From contig SCRD01000019.1 in NCBI GenBank assembly GCA_004298155.1, positions 62,001 to 126,000 on the forward strand: 64,000 bases of DNA. Direction: 5' to 3'. Source of the DNA: Acidobacteriota bacterium (GTDB taxonomy: Bacteria; Acidobacteriota; Terriglobia; UBA7540). Below are positions 8,752-16,488 of this stretch, one piece after another; positions within the stretch are counted from its first letter, which is position 1; each line of letters starts with the position of its first letter. The notes below the pieces were generated by a model that had not been told where the DNA came from, made no database searches, and was given only the letters and a program-made list of their open reading frames with translations. Both the position numbers and the translations under genes were made by a program.

Positions 8752-9626
8752 TCCGGCCTGTGAGCGCGTGGCGCACTCCGCGCCCCGTGCAGCGCCGCCC
8801 TTCGGGCCCGCATAAACCGGCGGGAAAACTTAGCTGCGAGTTCGCCTTGCCACCTGGCTTTGCAGCGGCGGCTCTGCGTCGCCAGCACGCCGGGGCAAAC
8901 CTTCCGCTGCAGGGCGGCGAAGCCTTCTGTTGGCCGCTTTGATAATTCACAACTTGGAATTGTTTCCAGAGCCCATTTGCGGTACACTCTGCCATGAAAT
9001 TTTGCGGCCAACGGCGGCCGCGCACGGTAGCGCAGGCCCTCGCGGCCTGCGGCGCTTGTCTTTTGAAGGTGCAATCGATTCGCGCCGCGAAGGGCAATCA
9101 TCGTCTCGTAGCGCAGACCGCCGTATTTGCGGTTTGCGGATTTTATCTTTGATCGATCAAACAACCGCGGACCTCAAAAACGGAGGTCCTCGCTACCACG
9201 TTCCGTGCACCGCCGCCTGCGCCGCTCAGATGCCCGGATGGCAATCGAGCCACAGGGCCACAAGGTCACAAGGGTTTGGACCGTGGGGGGCCGATCCACA
9301 ACACGCAAAAGGCTCAATTGCTGAACCCCCCGGCCCAATTAAAAGCAAGCTGAATACGGGAAGCACAAACCTCCGCCGCCAGCTCAATCGCTCCCGCTGC
9401 TCCATTTCCCGTCAGCTTGATTCCTAAGGGCACACCGCCGGCTCTTGTCTGCACATTCGTGCCCGCAAATGGGGCTGGTTGCCAGACCTCGGCCCGCGGT
9501 TTAGGAGCTTTACAAGTTGAAGTTGCTAGCCGGTGTTTTGGGCAGACTTTTACGACTATGTCCGCACAGCCTTGAAAGCGTTGCGTCTGGCTGCCATGCG
9601 GGATATTGCCAACGGAGGTGGTTCCA
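8752..9626. other. Intergenic region with dispersed repeats
   Basis: About 875 bases without a convincing gene. Frames of up to 165 codons exist but run through repeats and lack protein character. Bases 9108-9190 hold a repeat pair also found near 12449-12575: a TAGCGCAGAC unit and a hairpin with stem GGACCTC/GAGGTCC (9169-9175 with 9183-9189). This marks the left edge of the accessory stretch. Confidence 0.5.
9169..9189. repeat. Dispersed hairpin repeat, copy 1
   Basis: Perfect 7-bp inverted repeat GGACCTC / GAGGTCC with a 7-base spacer. The same unit in changed form (CGCGGACCTC-GAAGGCA-GAGGCTCGCG) occurs at 12544-12570 next to the transposase gene, and a degenerate one occurs at 3627-3650. 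Confidence 0.6.
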
Positions 9627-11630
9627 ATGCGGCTGCACAAAATGCGCGTCACTAACTTTAAGATCGTAGAAGACTCAAATGAGTTTACGCTTGACCGGGT
9701 GACGTGCCTTGTCGGCAAGAACGAGTCAGGCAAAACAGCAATACTTGAGGCCCTTTATCGCCTCAATCCTTACGACGAGGGCGACTCACAGTACGACAAG
9801 GTAGAGCAGTATCCCCGCAGATATTTGACGGATTACGCGGAGCGCCACGAGGGAGAGGAAGCCCGCGTTATAACGACGCAGTGGGAACTGGAAGATCGCG
9901 ATATGGAAGCTGTGGAAGCGGTCCTTGGTAAGGGTTGCCTGAAGTCTAGGGATGTGTCCGTGCACAAAAACTACGGCGGGGCCAAGACGATCTGGGCTGT
10001 CCCAGTTGACGAACCTCGGGTGGTGCGAAACCTCATCGATATGGCGGCCCTATATGAAGAGGAAGCAGCACCGGCAAGGGAGCATACGACGGTTGCAAGC
10101 CTCAGAAAATACCTCGACGGCAAGGGGGTAATCGAGTCCGAGCGTGAAAAGAAGCTCCTAGAGATGCTCAGCCGATTCAGGGATGGCAGTCCTCACAGGG
10201 CTGCCATTGATGCGTTGCACATGCCGAAATTCTTACTTTTCGCTAACTACGATTTGATGTGCGGAAACGTGGCTGTTGACGACTTACTCAGGCGAAAGGC
10301 TGACCCGAAAAATCTGATGCCTAGCGAAAAAGTATTCTTCGCTTTTCTTGGCCTCGTCGGCACAACGCTTGAGGAGATAAGTAAGATAGACAGATTCGAA
10401 CCTCTTAGGGCCAGGCTGGAGGCCGCTTCAAACAAAATTACACGGGACACGTTCCGATATTGGACGCAAAACAGGGATCTCCGAGTAGTATTCACGCTCG
10501 ACGCAGCGCTGCCGGGCGATCCCGCGCCATTCAACTCAGGCAAGATTCTGCATACCAGGATATACAACAATCTCCACGATGTCTCCGTGGACTTTGATGA
10601 GCGCAGCCGTGGCTTCGTGTGGTTCTTCTCGTTCTTAGTGCTTTTTTCCCAAGTGAAAAGGGATTATGGGAAGAATGTAATCATTCTCTTGGACGAGCCG
10701 GGCCTCAGCCTACACGCAAAGGCTCAGGGTGATCTGCTTCGATACATAGCCGAGCAGTTGGCCCCTAACCACCAGGTCGTGTATACCACCCATTCTCCGT
10801 TTATGGTCGATCCTGGAAACTTAATGGCCGTACGCACCGTTGAGGACCTGACCGTCCGCGAAGCCGACGGGGGCGTAAAGGAAATCCTGGGAACGAAGGT
10901 CGGGGACGAAGTTCTGAGCACAGACAGGGACACTCTTTTCCCGCTGCAGGGTGCTCTGGGCTACGACATAACGCAGGCCCTTTTCGTTGGGAAGCACGAC
11001 CTCCTCGTGGAGGGGCCCTCGGACCTTCTTTACCTCACCGCGTTCTCGGCTGAGCTCAGGAGCAGGGGAAGGATTTCGCTTGATCCACGATGGACGATAA
11101 CCTGCGTGGGCAGCGTCGACAAGGTTGCCGCTTTCGTTCGTCTCTTCAGCAGTAATAACCTCCACGTGGCGGTACTTTTGGACTACGCGCACGGCCAAAA
11201 AAAGAAAGTTGAGGATCTCAGGCGGTCAAGAATCCTACAAGACAACCACATCGTTACCTTAGATACGATCACGGGAAAGCCAGAGGCCGACATAGAGGAT
11301 GTGATCGGTTGGATGAATTACATGTTCTTAGTCAATTCGTGCTACGGCCTCGAAGGGCCGAATTCACTTCAAGACCCCGAGTGCCGGGACAAGCGCGTGG
11401 TTAAAAACGTCGGGGAGAGGTTTGCCACGCTGCCACCCGATGTGCCCGAATTCGACCACTACACGCCGTCCGAGTATCTTCTGAAGAACCGGCCGGCCAC
11501 AATCGGGGGTATGCCCGAAATCGACTCGGCACTCGAGAGATTCGAGCGTATCTTTGTGCAGCTAAATGGGATGCTCCCGCCGGGAACGCGATTGATTGCG
11601 GCCAACAGCTGCACGAAGAGACAGACGTAA
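9627..11630 (+). CDS. OLD-family ATP-dependent nuclease (AAA/ABC ATPase plus TOPRIM)
   Basis: A 667-residue protein of the overcoming-lysogenization-defect type: an ABC-class ATPase fused to a TOPRIM nuclease domain, a layout used in phage defence (for example GajA of Gabija). Walker A is GKNESGKT at 30-37, Walker B is LLDEPG around 354-359, and the switch histidine is His389 in YTTHSPF. The TOPRIM part begins with Glu462 in LLVEGPSD. The next acidic motif reads LLDYAHG (Asp519), so the second Asp of the canonical DxD is Ala. ADIEDVIG (554-560) supplies later acidic residues. ATG 9627 has GGAGGTG upstream and is preferred to TTG 9606. The next gene begins 16 bases after its stop. Confidence 0.85.
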   Translation: MRLHKMRVTNFKIVEDSNEFTLDRVTCLVGKNESGKTAILEALYRLNPYDEGDSQYDKVEQYPRRYLTDYAERHEGEEARVITTQWELEDRDMEAVEAVLGKGCLKSRDVSVHKNYGGAKTIWAVPVDEPRVVRNLIDMAALYEEEAAPAREHTTVASLRKYLDGKGVIESEREKKLLEMLSRFRDGSPHRAAIDALHMPKFLLFANYDLMCGNVAVDDLLRRKADPKNLMPSEKVFFAFLGLVGTTLEEISKIDRFEPLRARLEAASNKITRDTFRYWTQNRDLRVVFTLDAALPGDPAPFNSGKILHTRIYNNLHDVSVDFDERSRGFVWFFSFLVLFSQVKRDYGKNVIILLDEPGLSLHAKAQGDLLRYIAEQLAPNHQVVYTTHSPFMVDPGNLMAVRTVEDLTVREADGGVKEILGTKVGDEVLSTDRDTLFPLQGALGYDITQALFVGKHDLLVEGPSDLLYLTAFSAELRSRGRISLDPRWTITCVGSVDKVAAFVRLFSSNNLHVAVLLDYAHGQKKKVEDLRRSRILQDNHIVTLDTITGKPEADIEDVIGWMNYMFLVNSCYGLEGPNSLQDPECRDKRVVKNVGERFATLPPDVPEFDHYTPSEYLLKNRPATIGGMPEIDSALERFERIFVQLNGMLPPGTRLIAANSCTKRQT

Positions 11631-11646
11631 AGTCACGGAGGAGTCA

Positions 11647-11982
11647 GTGAAATATAGGTACCAGTCTGAAAAATTCTCGACCGCCCGACGTCTGCTGATG
11701 TTGCCGCACCCCAGAGGAGAGACCCATTCTATTGTGTCCGCCTTCCACGAGTGTTCACTGGGATTGCAAGACGTTTCCGAGGAAGACCTTGATGAGACTG
11801 CCGGCGAGTATGTCCGCCGACTGCGAGAACTGATGGACACAACGGGGCTAGAAGATCCCACCGGGGAGGGCGTCTGGTGGGTTAAAGCCCGCGCCATGAC
11901 TGAGAGCGATGAATTCGAGATCGCACGGATAATAGACGAACTTGCTAGCTGGTTCGGTCGCGAGTTTTGGTCGAACCGATAA
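11647..11982 (+). CDS. Small hypothetical protein paired with the OLD nuclease
   Basis: A 111-residue protein that I do not recognise. It is acidic and mainly helical in appearance, with conserved-looking stretches (LMLPHPRGE, GVWWVKARAM, FGREFW) and no signal peptide or membrane segment. GTG 11647 is chosen because GGAGGAG sits just upstream; an earlier in-frame start at 11596 would overlap the preceding gene. The spacing of 16 bases from the OLD gene indicates co-transcription and a linked role, perhaps as regulator, inhibitor or cofactor of the nuclease. That link rests only on gene order. Confidence 0.65.
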   Translation: MKYRYQSEKFSTARRLLMLPHPRGETHSIVSAFHECSLGLQDVSEEDLDETAGEYVRRLRELMDTTGLEDPTGEGVWWVKARAMTESDEFEIARIIDELASWFGREFWSNR

Positions 11983-12022
11983 CAGAGTTGTTCTTCAACT
12001 CGGCGGTTGTATTCTTCGCGGG

Positions 12023-12191
12023 TGGCGCAGACGTTGACTTTTAATGTCTGCGATCAGCGGAGCTGAGCCGGGCTGGCGTGAGAGGGTGTGACAACCGCGC
12101 TGCGGCAGGCTGCCTCAGGAATCGCGCCGGACGGCCTGGGACGAATTTCAAAAAAGGGCCTCTCGCTCCGCGAAATCGCAGACACTATAAG
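12023..12191 (+). repeat. Q-S repeat unit, left copy
   Basis: A 169-base unit starting TGGCGCAGAC and ending with CTATAAG that recurs in the same orientation, also as 169 bases, at 13276-13444. The middle parts (GCTGCGGCAGGCTGCCTCAG and CTCGCTCCGCGA) are nearly identical. The first part forms a hairpin with stem CGCAGAC/GTCTGCG. Confidence 0.8.
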
Positions 12192-12193
12192 CG

Positions 12194-12282
12194 GGTAGCC
12201 ACAGTCAGTGGTTTTCTGACTGTGGGCTCTTGATGGAGGATAAACCCACGGTCAACCGAAAACATGATTGACCGTGGCTACC
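12194..12282. repeat. Three-way-junction hairpin element A
   Basis: The outer stem GGTAGCCAC (12194-12202) pairs perfectly with GTGGCTACC (12274-12282). Inside are two perfect 10-bp hairpins: CCACAGTCAG/CTGACTGTGG (12199-12225) and CCACGGTCAA/TTGACCGTGG (12246-12277). They overlap the outer stem by a few bases, so the structures compete. The arrangement recalls paired REP/BIME elements of RAYT transposases. Confidence 0.6.
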
Positions 12283-12284
12283 GG

Positions 12285-12444
12285 CTCAGGGGCTGAAGCC
12301 CTTAAACGGAATAATAACGGCGACGTGTTTCGGCACGGATGAATCCGTGCCCTTTCGCACCGGAGGTTTTATTTTCCGCAGAATTGACTATTGCGGGGCT
12401 GGCGCAGACATTGATTCTTAACGCCTGCGTTCAGCGAAGCTGAG
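12285..12444 (+). repeat. P-Q repeat unit, left copy flanking the RAYT gene
   Basis: A 160-base unit that recurs in the same orientation at 13163-13320. It contains the perfect palindrome GGCACGGAT-GA-ATCCGTGCC and ends in the Q part (TGGCGCAGAC to AAGCTGAG) shared with the Q-S unit. The two copies flank the transposase gene as direct repeats. Confidence 0.8.
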
Positions 12445-12486
12445 TGGTGTAGCGCAGACTGCCGGGGTTGCAGTTTGCGGCCCGTC

Positions 12487-12535
12487 GTAGCGGCGACTTT
12501 ACGTCGCCACGATGGCGGGCTAAACCCGCCGCTAC
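12487..12535. repeat. Three-way-junction hairpin element B (REP-like)
   Basis: The outer stem GTAGCGG (12487-12493) pairs with CCGCTAC (12529-12535). The inner hairpins are GCGAC/GTCGC (12493-12507) and GGCGGG/CCCGCC (12514-12530). A related half-element with stem GGCGGC-TTTAT-GCCGCC lies at 24449-24465, so the family is dispersed. Confidence 0.55.
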
Positions 12536-12679
12536 ACAAGAACCGCGGACCTCGAAGGCAGAGGCTCGCGCTACTACGCAAGGGGCCACGCGCGCAGCGT
12601 CTGTCGAGAAAGGGCACGAGTTTACTCGTGCCGTCAACGTGTGATGTCAGGATGGCGGCTTCAGCCGCTGAGCCTTTCT

Positions 12680-13174
12680 ATGTCTAAACCGGATCGCCCG
12701 GTTCATTCGCGCGGCAAGAATTGCCAGACGACGAGAACATTCTTTGTATCCTCTGCTACCTGGGCGCGTCGCAGCCTCTTCCAATCTGAACGGATGGCGA
12801 GGCTTTTTCTTGAGGTCCTTTCCGCGTACCGTGCACAGGGTCGGTACCTGCTCCACGAGTTTGTCCTGATGCGCGAGCACTTCCATGTTCTGATTTCCGT
12901 GCCTCCCAAGTTGAGCGTCGAGCGAGCGGTGCAGTTGATGAAAGGGGGCTTTTCTTACCGGGCACAGAAGGAACTTGGAGTTCATGGGGAGATCTGGCAG
13001 CGTGGTTTTAGCGATGAGTATGTCATAGACGCTGCTGGATACAGGGCGCGATGCGAATATATACGGCAAAATCCGGTACGGGCTGGTTTTGCGCGCGTCC
13101 CGGAGGAATATCCCTACGGTTCGACGGGGTCAGGAGTTGAAACTGATCCGATGCCGGAGCACCTCAGGGGCTGA
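12680..13174 (+). mobile_element. REP-associated tyrosine transposase (RAYT, Y1/HUH family)
   Basis: A 164-residue single-strand transposase of the IS200-like Y1 superfamily. The HUH motif is EHFHVL with His67 and His69. The C-terminal part contains the RAYT-typical stretch YIRQNPVRAGF (127-137); tyrosines at 114, 121 and 127 are candidates for the catalytic residue. RAYTs are domesticated or slowly mobile enzymes linked to dispersed REP hairpins. ATG 12680 is chosen because the family begins close to it; the ribosome-binding site is weak. The gene is flanked by direct P-Q repeats and its last codons and stop lie inside the right copy. Hairpin families around it are its probable substrates (inference). 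Confidence 0.88.
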
Positions 13175-13320
13175 AGCCCTTGAATGGAATTAGAACGGCG
13201 ACGTGTTTCGGCACGGATGAATCCGTGCCCTTTCGCACCGGAGGTTTTATTTTCCGCAGGATCGACTTCCGGGGCTGGCGCAGACGTTGACTTTTAACAT
13301 CTGCGTTCAGCGAAGCTGAG
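13163..13320 (+). repeat. P-Q repeat unit, right copy
   Basis: Second copy of the unit at 12285-12444, running from CTCAGGGGCTGAAGCCCTT to AAGCTGAG, with the same GGCACGGAT-GA-ATCCGTGCC palindrome. The last three sense codons and the stop of the RAYT gene are inside it. It continues directly into the S part of the Q-S unit. Confidence 0.8.
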
Positions 13321-13862
13321 CCGGGTTAGCCTGGCGGGGTGTTACGACCGTGCTGCGGCAGGCTGCCTCAGGAATCGCGCCGGACGGCACGGGACGGATT
13401 TCAAAAAGGGGCCTCTCGCTCCGCGAGATCGCAGACACCATAAGGCCAGCGTCTGCGCCAGCCGCGAACATGAAAGAGACCCCTCACCCGCAGTCGTACC
13501 TCCGGCACCCTCTCCCCAGGGGCGAGGGCATTATTTGGGGGGGATGGTTCGGCGTGGGAGGCACGCAGGGCGAGCGGTCTATTTGGAAATGAATTCTTTC
13601 GCCCCTCCGGGGCTAGGCGGTGTTTGGATGGCGCACGCTGTCCCATGGCTCACGCCATGGGCTAAAGTCTTCCGCCCTCTACGAGGGCTGGAATGCCAGA
13701 GCCGCCCTCTACGGGGGGCTGGCCTCCCCAGGCTGGACACATCGCAAACAGCACAACCTGTGCGGCGCCCACGAAACCATGATCAACAGAAAACATGGCG
13801 GGCGGCGGGCTCACGTTGCCTGCTCAGCAAGCCACAAGACAGGCGCACCGAGGAAGCCGCTT
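13175..13862. other. Repeat-rich region downstream of the transposase
   Basis: No gene is supported. It contains the right P-Q-S repeat block up to 13444, then G-rich sequence. A perfect 8-bp hairpin CCCATGGC-TCAC-GCCATGGG lies at 13642-13661, followed by two imperfect copies of CCGCCCTCTACG-x-GGGCTGG around 13673-13720. Open frames here are by-products of GC-rich sequence. Confidence 0.5.
13276..13444 (+). repeat. Q-S repeat unit, right copy
   Basis: Copy of 12023-12191 with the same length of 169 bases. Here Q is shared with the P-Q unit, giving the continuous order P-Q-S, whereas left of the gene the order is Q-S, hairpin element, P-Q. Confidence 0.8.
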
Positions 13863-14807
13863 TCAAAATTGCAAACCGGCCCGCGCAATCGCTTTGTATT
13901 TCTCACGTTTGCCGTTGATGTCGCGAAATGCCTCAACCTTGAACTTGTGGAACTTGCCATCCTGTTGGGCGTGCGGCGTGTAGACCAGACGGTATTGCAG
14001 ATCCACGACCTGCATAGTTCCAGCGATGACATCCGGAAAAGCCTGCTCAAATTTTGGGAACCACGACTCTCCTCCACTTTCGTCCGCAAGCGTTCGGAGG
14101 AAGTTCTGCGCCTGCAGAAGCGTCATTCGATGATGCGAGCTCAAATAATTGGCATATCGGCCCCGGAAAGCCGAGCCGGTTCCCACTCCGAAGATCGTAA
14201 TGTTTGAAGCGCGCACCTGTTTCCGAACAGCATTGAGATTTTGCGTGCTGAAACTGTTCAGGCCCGACCCAATGACGATCAGGACCGCACGTCCAGGATG
14301 CCTGCGCATCGCTTCGAGCATGTCGTAGACGGCGTCGTAGGTGTTGATTTCGGCAGACATCGGGCGGCCGAGACTGCCAAAGGCTTCGGCAATTTTTCCG
14401 TGCAACTTGGTGAAGTCAACATTAACCTCGAGCTTCTGCGCAAAGGTTGCGAGCGCATACCAGTTGCCCTCCGGCGCGGCGTTCATAAAGCCGCGAATCG
14501 AGGCCTCAACATCGTTGAAGTATGCGGCAGAACTCTGACTGAACTCAGCCAGCAGCGCAATCGTAACCGGCTTCTCCGGCTCCTCCAGCTTGAATTCCAC
14601 GGGCTTGCCGTCTTCGTAGAGCCGGAAGTTGCTTTCGCTGAGCCCGCTGATCAATTTGTCTTCTTTGGTCACGGTCACATACACGGACACGGGTTGCCGG
14701 CTCTGCGCAACGGCGCGAGCGCCTGCAAGCAGGCTTGTGATCAGCACCAGCGAACAGGCCAGCACGGGGCCTGCTATTTCTGATTTTTTTGCGAAGCGGC
14801 AGCGCAT
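13863..14807 (-). CDS. Exported VWFA-related acidobacterial domain protein
   Basis: A 314-residue protein of the acidobacterial VWFA-related family. Residues 1-35 form a signal peptide ending AVAQS. A short beta region (VSVYVTVTKEDKLISGL) leads into a von Willebrand A fold. The MIDAS motif, normally DxSxS, reads EFSQS at 88-92, so metal binding may be altered. Its start overlaps the 3' end of the upstream M48 gene by 34 bases and has no clear ribosome-binding site, which points to translational coupling. Function is unknown; extracytoplasmic protein-protein contact is the usual assumption for this family. Confidence 0.85.
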   Translation of the reverse strand: MRCRFAKKSEIAGPVLACSLVLITSLLAGARAVAQSRQPVSVYVTVTKEDKLISGLSESNFRLYEDGKPVEFKLEEPEKPVTIALLAEFSQSSAAYFNDVEASIRGFMNAAPEGNWYALATFAQKLEVNVDFTKLHGKIAEAFGSLGRPMSAEINTYDAVYDMLEAMRRHPGRAVLIVIGSGLNSFSTQNLNAVRKQVRASNITIFGVGTGSAFRGRYANYLSSHHRMTLLQAQNFLRTLADESGGESWFPKFEQAFPDVIAGTMQVVDLQYRLVYTPHAQQDGKFHKFKVEAFRDINGKREKYKAIARAGLQF

Positions 14808-16246
14808 AGGTTTTCAATCGGCTGGCCCGGCTTATATTCAAGCTTTTGAGGCGGCGTGCAGCCCTGCTCAGCGGTCATCCGCAGGCTCGGCTTGCCCTTC
14901 TCTTCTTTTTCCGCCGCCGCAGAAATGGGCGCAAGAGCTTTCTTCATACTTTCAAACGCCGTGGTTTGCAGCATCAGGTTCTCTTTCTTCGGGAGAAACG
15001 CAATCTCGCGCTGGGTGTCCACCATCCGCTGATAGAACGGAGGATGCGTGCGGAACCAGCTCACGCTGTTAACATAGCCGGCCCGCGTGGCCATCTTGTC
15101 GAAAAAGCGCGTGAACCCGGAAGGGCCATACCCTGAATTCCAGGCATACTGGACGCCAAGCTGGTCGGCTTCCAGTTCATATTCGCGGCTCACGCCCAGC
15201 AGTTGAAGGCTCAGCACCAGACCCAGACCATAGAAGCCGTACTGCAGCGCGTAGTACATGCCAATCCCGGCTATCCCGCCCGTGAGCACCATGGCAGCAA
15301 CCTGCGCGGCCTGATAGAAAATGCCGGCGATGGTGGCTTTCTTCATCAGCTTGTTGCTGTGCCGGGCGACATCGTGGGCAATTTCGTGCGCCAGCACGCC
15401 CGCAAGCTCGGATTCATCGTCTGCTTCTTCGAGCAGGCCCCTCTCCACAAAAATGTACCCGCCCGGCAGCGCAAATGCGTTGACCTCCCTCGATTGCAGC
15501 ACCGTGACGTGCAGCGGGATTTTAAGGTCCGACTGCTTCGCGATGCGCTGCGCGACGGAATCAACGTATTCCTGAATGTTCTTGTCTGGCAGGTCCGGGG
15601 GCATAATCCCGGCGCGTTTCATCTGCTGGATCGCTTCCTGGCCTCTCCGAATATCGTCCTGCTGCCCCGCCGTGATTTCCCGGAAGCCGATGTCCTTGAC
15701 ATCGCCCCACCGCCGCTGGTTGTAAGAACCGTCGGCAATTTGCTGTTCAATCAGCTTGTGCTCGGCCGGCCATTTTTGCACCACGTCCAGTTTGGCGGCG
15801 AGATTGTCATAGGCAGTGGGGATGGCATGCCGCGAAAGGACTTCAGCCTCGCTCCTCAGTAGTTCGAGATTTTGAATCTGGCAGTGCATGTCCTTGCGCT
15901 CTGCGTCGGAAAGCTTCCCTGTTTTTTGTTTCAGGTCATTTCGCGCCGTGGTTATCTGCTTCTCGTAATTTTTCGCATGGGTCTTGAACTGGTTGACGCA
16001 GAACTTCTCGCCACTTTGCAGGTCTTTGCGCTGCTTATCAATCTCCGCTGTTGAGAAAGTGAGCCTGGGCGCAGTCTCGAAGAGCTCCACGTAAGGTTTC
16101 TGCAAATAATCGCGCAGCGAAGCGCTCTCTGCGGCGGGAGACGGGGTTTGGGCCACCCCTCGTCCTGCTTTAGCGGCCATGAGTGGCAGGCAGACCAGCA
16201 CCTCGCACAATACGACTGCAACCGCCTTGCGGACCTGACCTGACAT
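14774..16246 (-). CDS. Exported M48 family metalloprotease with long N-terminal region
   Basis: A 490-residue zinc protease. A signal peptide is followed by about 200 residues rich in charged helix (probable coiled coil around 70-140), then the M48 core with HEIAH at 287-291 and EYELEAD near 355-361. A hydrophobic segment of about 45 residues between these motifs (IAGIFYQAAQ to LSLQLLG) suggests membrane attachment. ATG 16246 is chosen because ATAGGAG precedes it; the GTG at 16264 lacks a site. The gene is the first of a two-gene unit with the VWA protein, overlapping it by 34 bases. A periplasmic role in protein quality control, as for BepA/LoiP-type M48 enzymes, is plausible but inferred. 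Confidence 0.9.
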   Translation of the reverse strand: MSGQVRKAVAVVLCEVLVCLPLMAAKAGRGVAQTPSPAAESASLRDYLQKPYVELFETAPRLTFSTAEIDKQRKDLQSGEKFCVNQFKTHAKNYEKQITTARNDLKQKTGKLSDAERKDMHCQIQNLELLRSEAEVLSRHAIPTAYDNLAAKLDVVQKWPAEHKLIEQQIADGSYNQRRWGDVKDIGFREITAGQQDDIRRGQEAIQQMKRAGIMPPDLPDKNIQEYVDSVAQRIAKQSDLKIPLHVTVLQSREVNAFALPGGYIFVERGLLEEADDESELAGVLAHEIAHDVARHSNKLMKKATIAGIFYQAAQVAAMVLTGGIAGIGMYYALQYGFYGLGLVLSLQLLGVSREYELEADQLGVQYAWNSGYGPSGFTRFFDKMATRAGYVNSVSWFRTHPPFYQRMVDTQREIAFLPKKENLMLQTTAFESMKKALAPISAAAEKEEKGKPSLRMTAEQGCTPPQKLEYKPGQPIENLCAAASQKNQK

Positions 16247-16488
16247 ATCGACTCCTATCTCCACGCCTGGAACCTAATATAAGGCCCCCCAGGCACACTC
16301 AGTTGGACTTGAAAGATCGATACGGCCACACCTTACAACGCAGGTTTCCGCAAGTCAACCCGAAAGCCATTATTGGCGAGCCACTGAACCATCACAGACG
16401 GGCAGGGCGCAAGCTGCGTTCGCTTTTTATTGGAAAGGCCAAAGTAGCCAGTAGGGAATCGCCCCGGCCCATCGGGTCCTTCAGAATC

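Larger units (their letters stand above)
11983..12679. other. Repeat-rich region upstream of the transposase
   Basis: No gene is seen. The region consists mostly of repeats annotated separately: a Q-S unit (12023-12191), a hairpin element (12194-12282), a P-Q unit (12285-12444), a TAGCGCAGAC unit (from 12449) and a second hairpin element (12487-12535). Confidence 0.6.

Noticed and set aside
8930-9427. Plus-strand frame of 165 codons before the OLD gene
   Set aside because: It crosses dispersed repeats and hairpins, and its translation shows no fold-like pattern.
9314-9733. Minus-strand frame of 139 codons whose last third looks somewhat protein-like (GVPLGIKLTGNGAAG)
   Set aside because: Its first part overlaps the start of the OLD gene and no family was recognised. 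It could be a gene remnant, but the evidence is too thin.
12023-13444. CRISPR array
   Set aside because: The repeats are long (about 160 bases), few and irregularly arranged, and no cas genes are present.
13620-14207. Plus-strand frames of 127 and 195 codons at 13535-14207
   Set aside because: They run through repeats and the reverse of the VWA gene, with no plausible composition.
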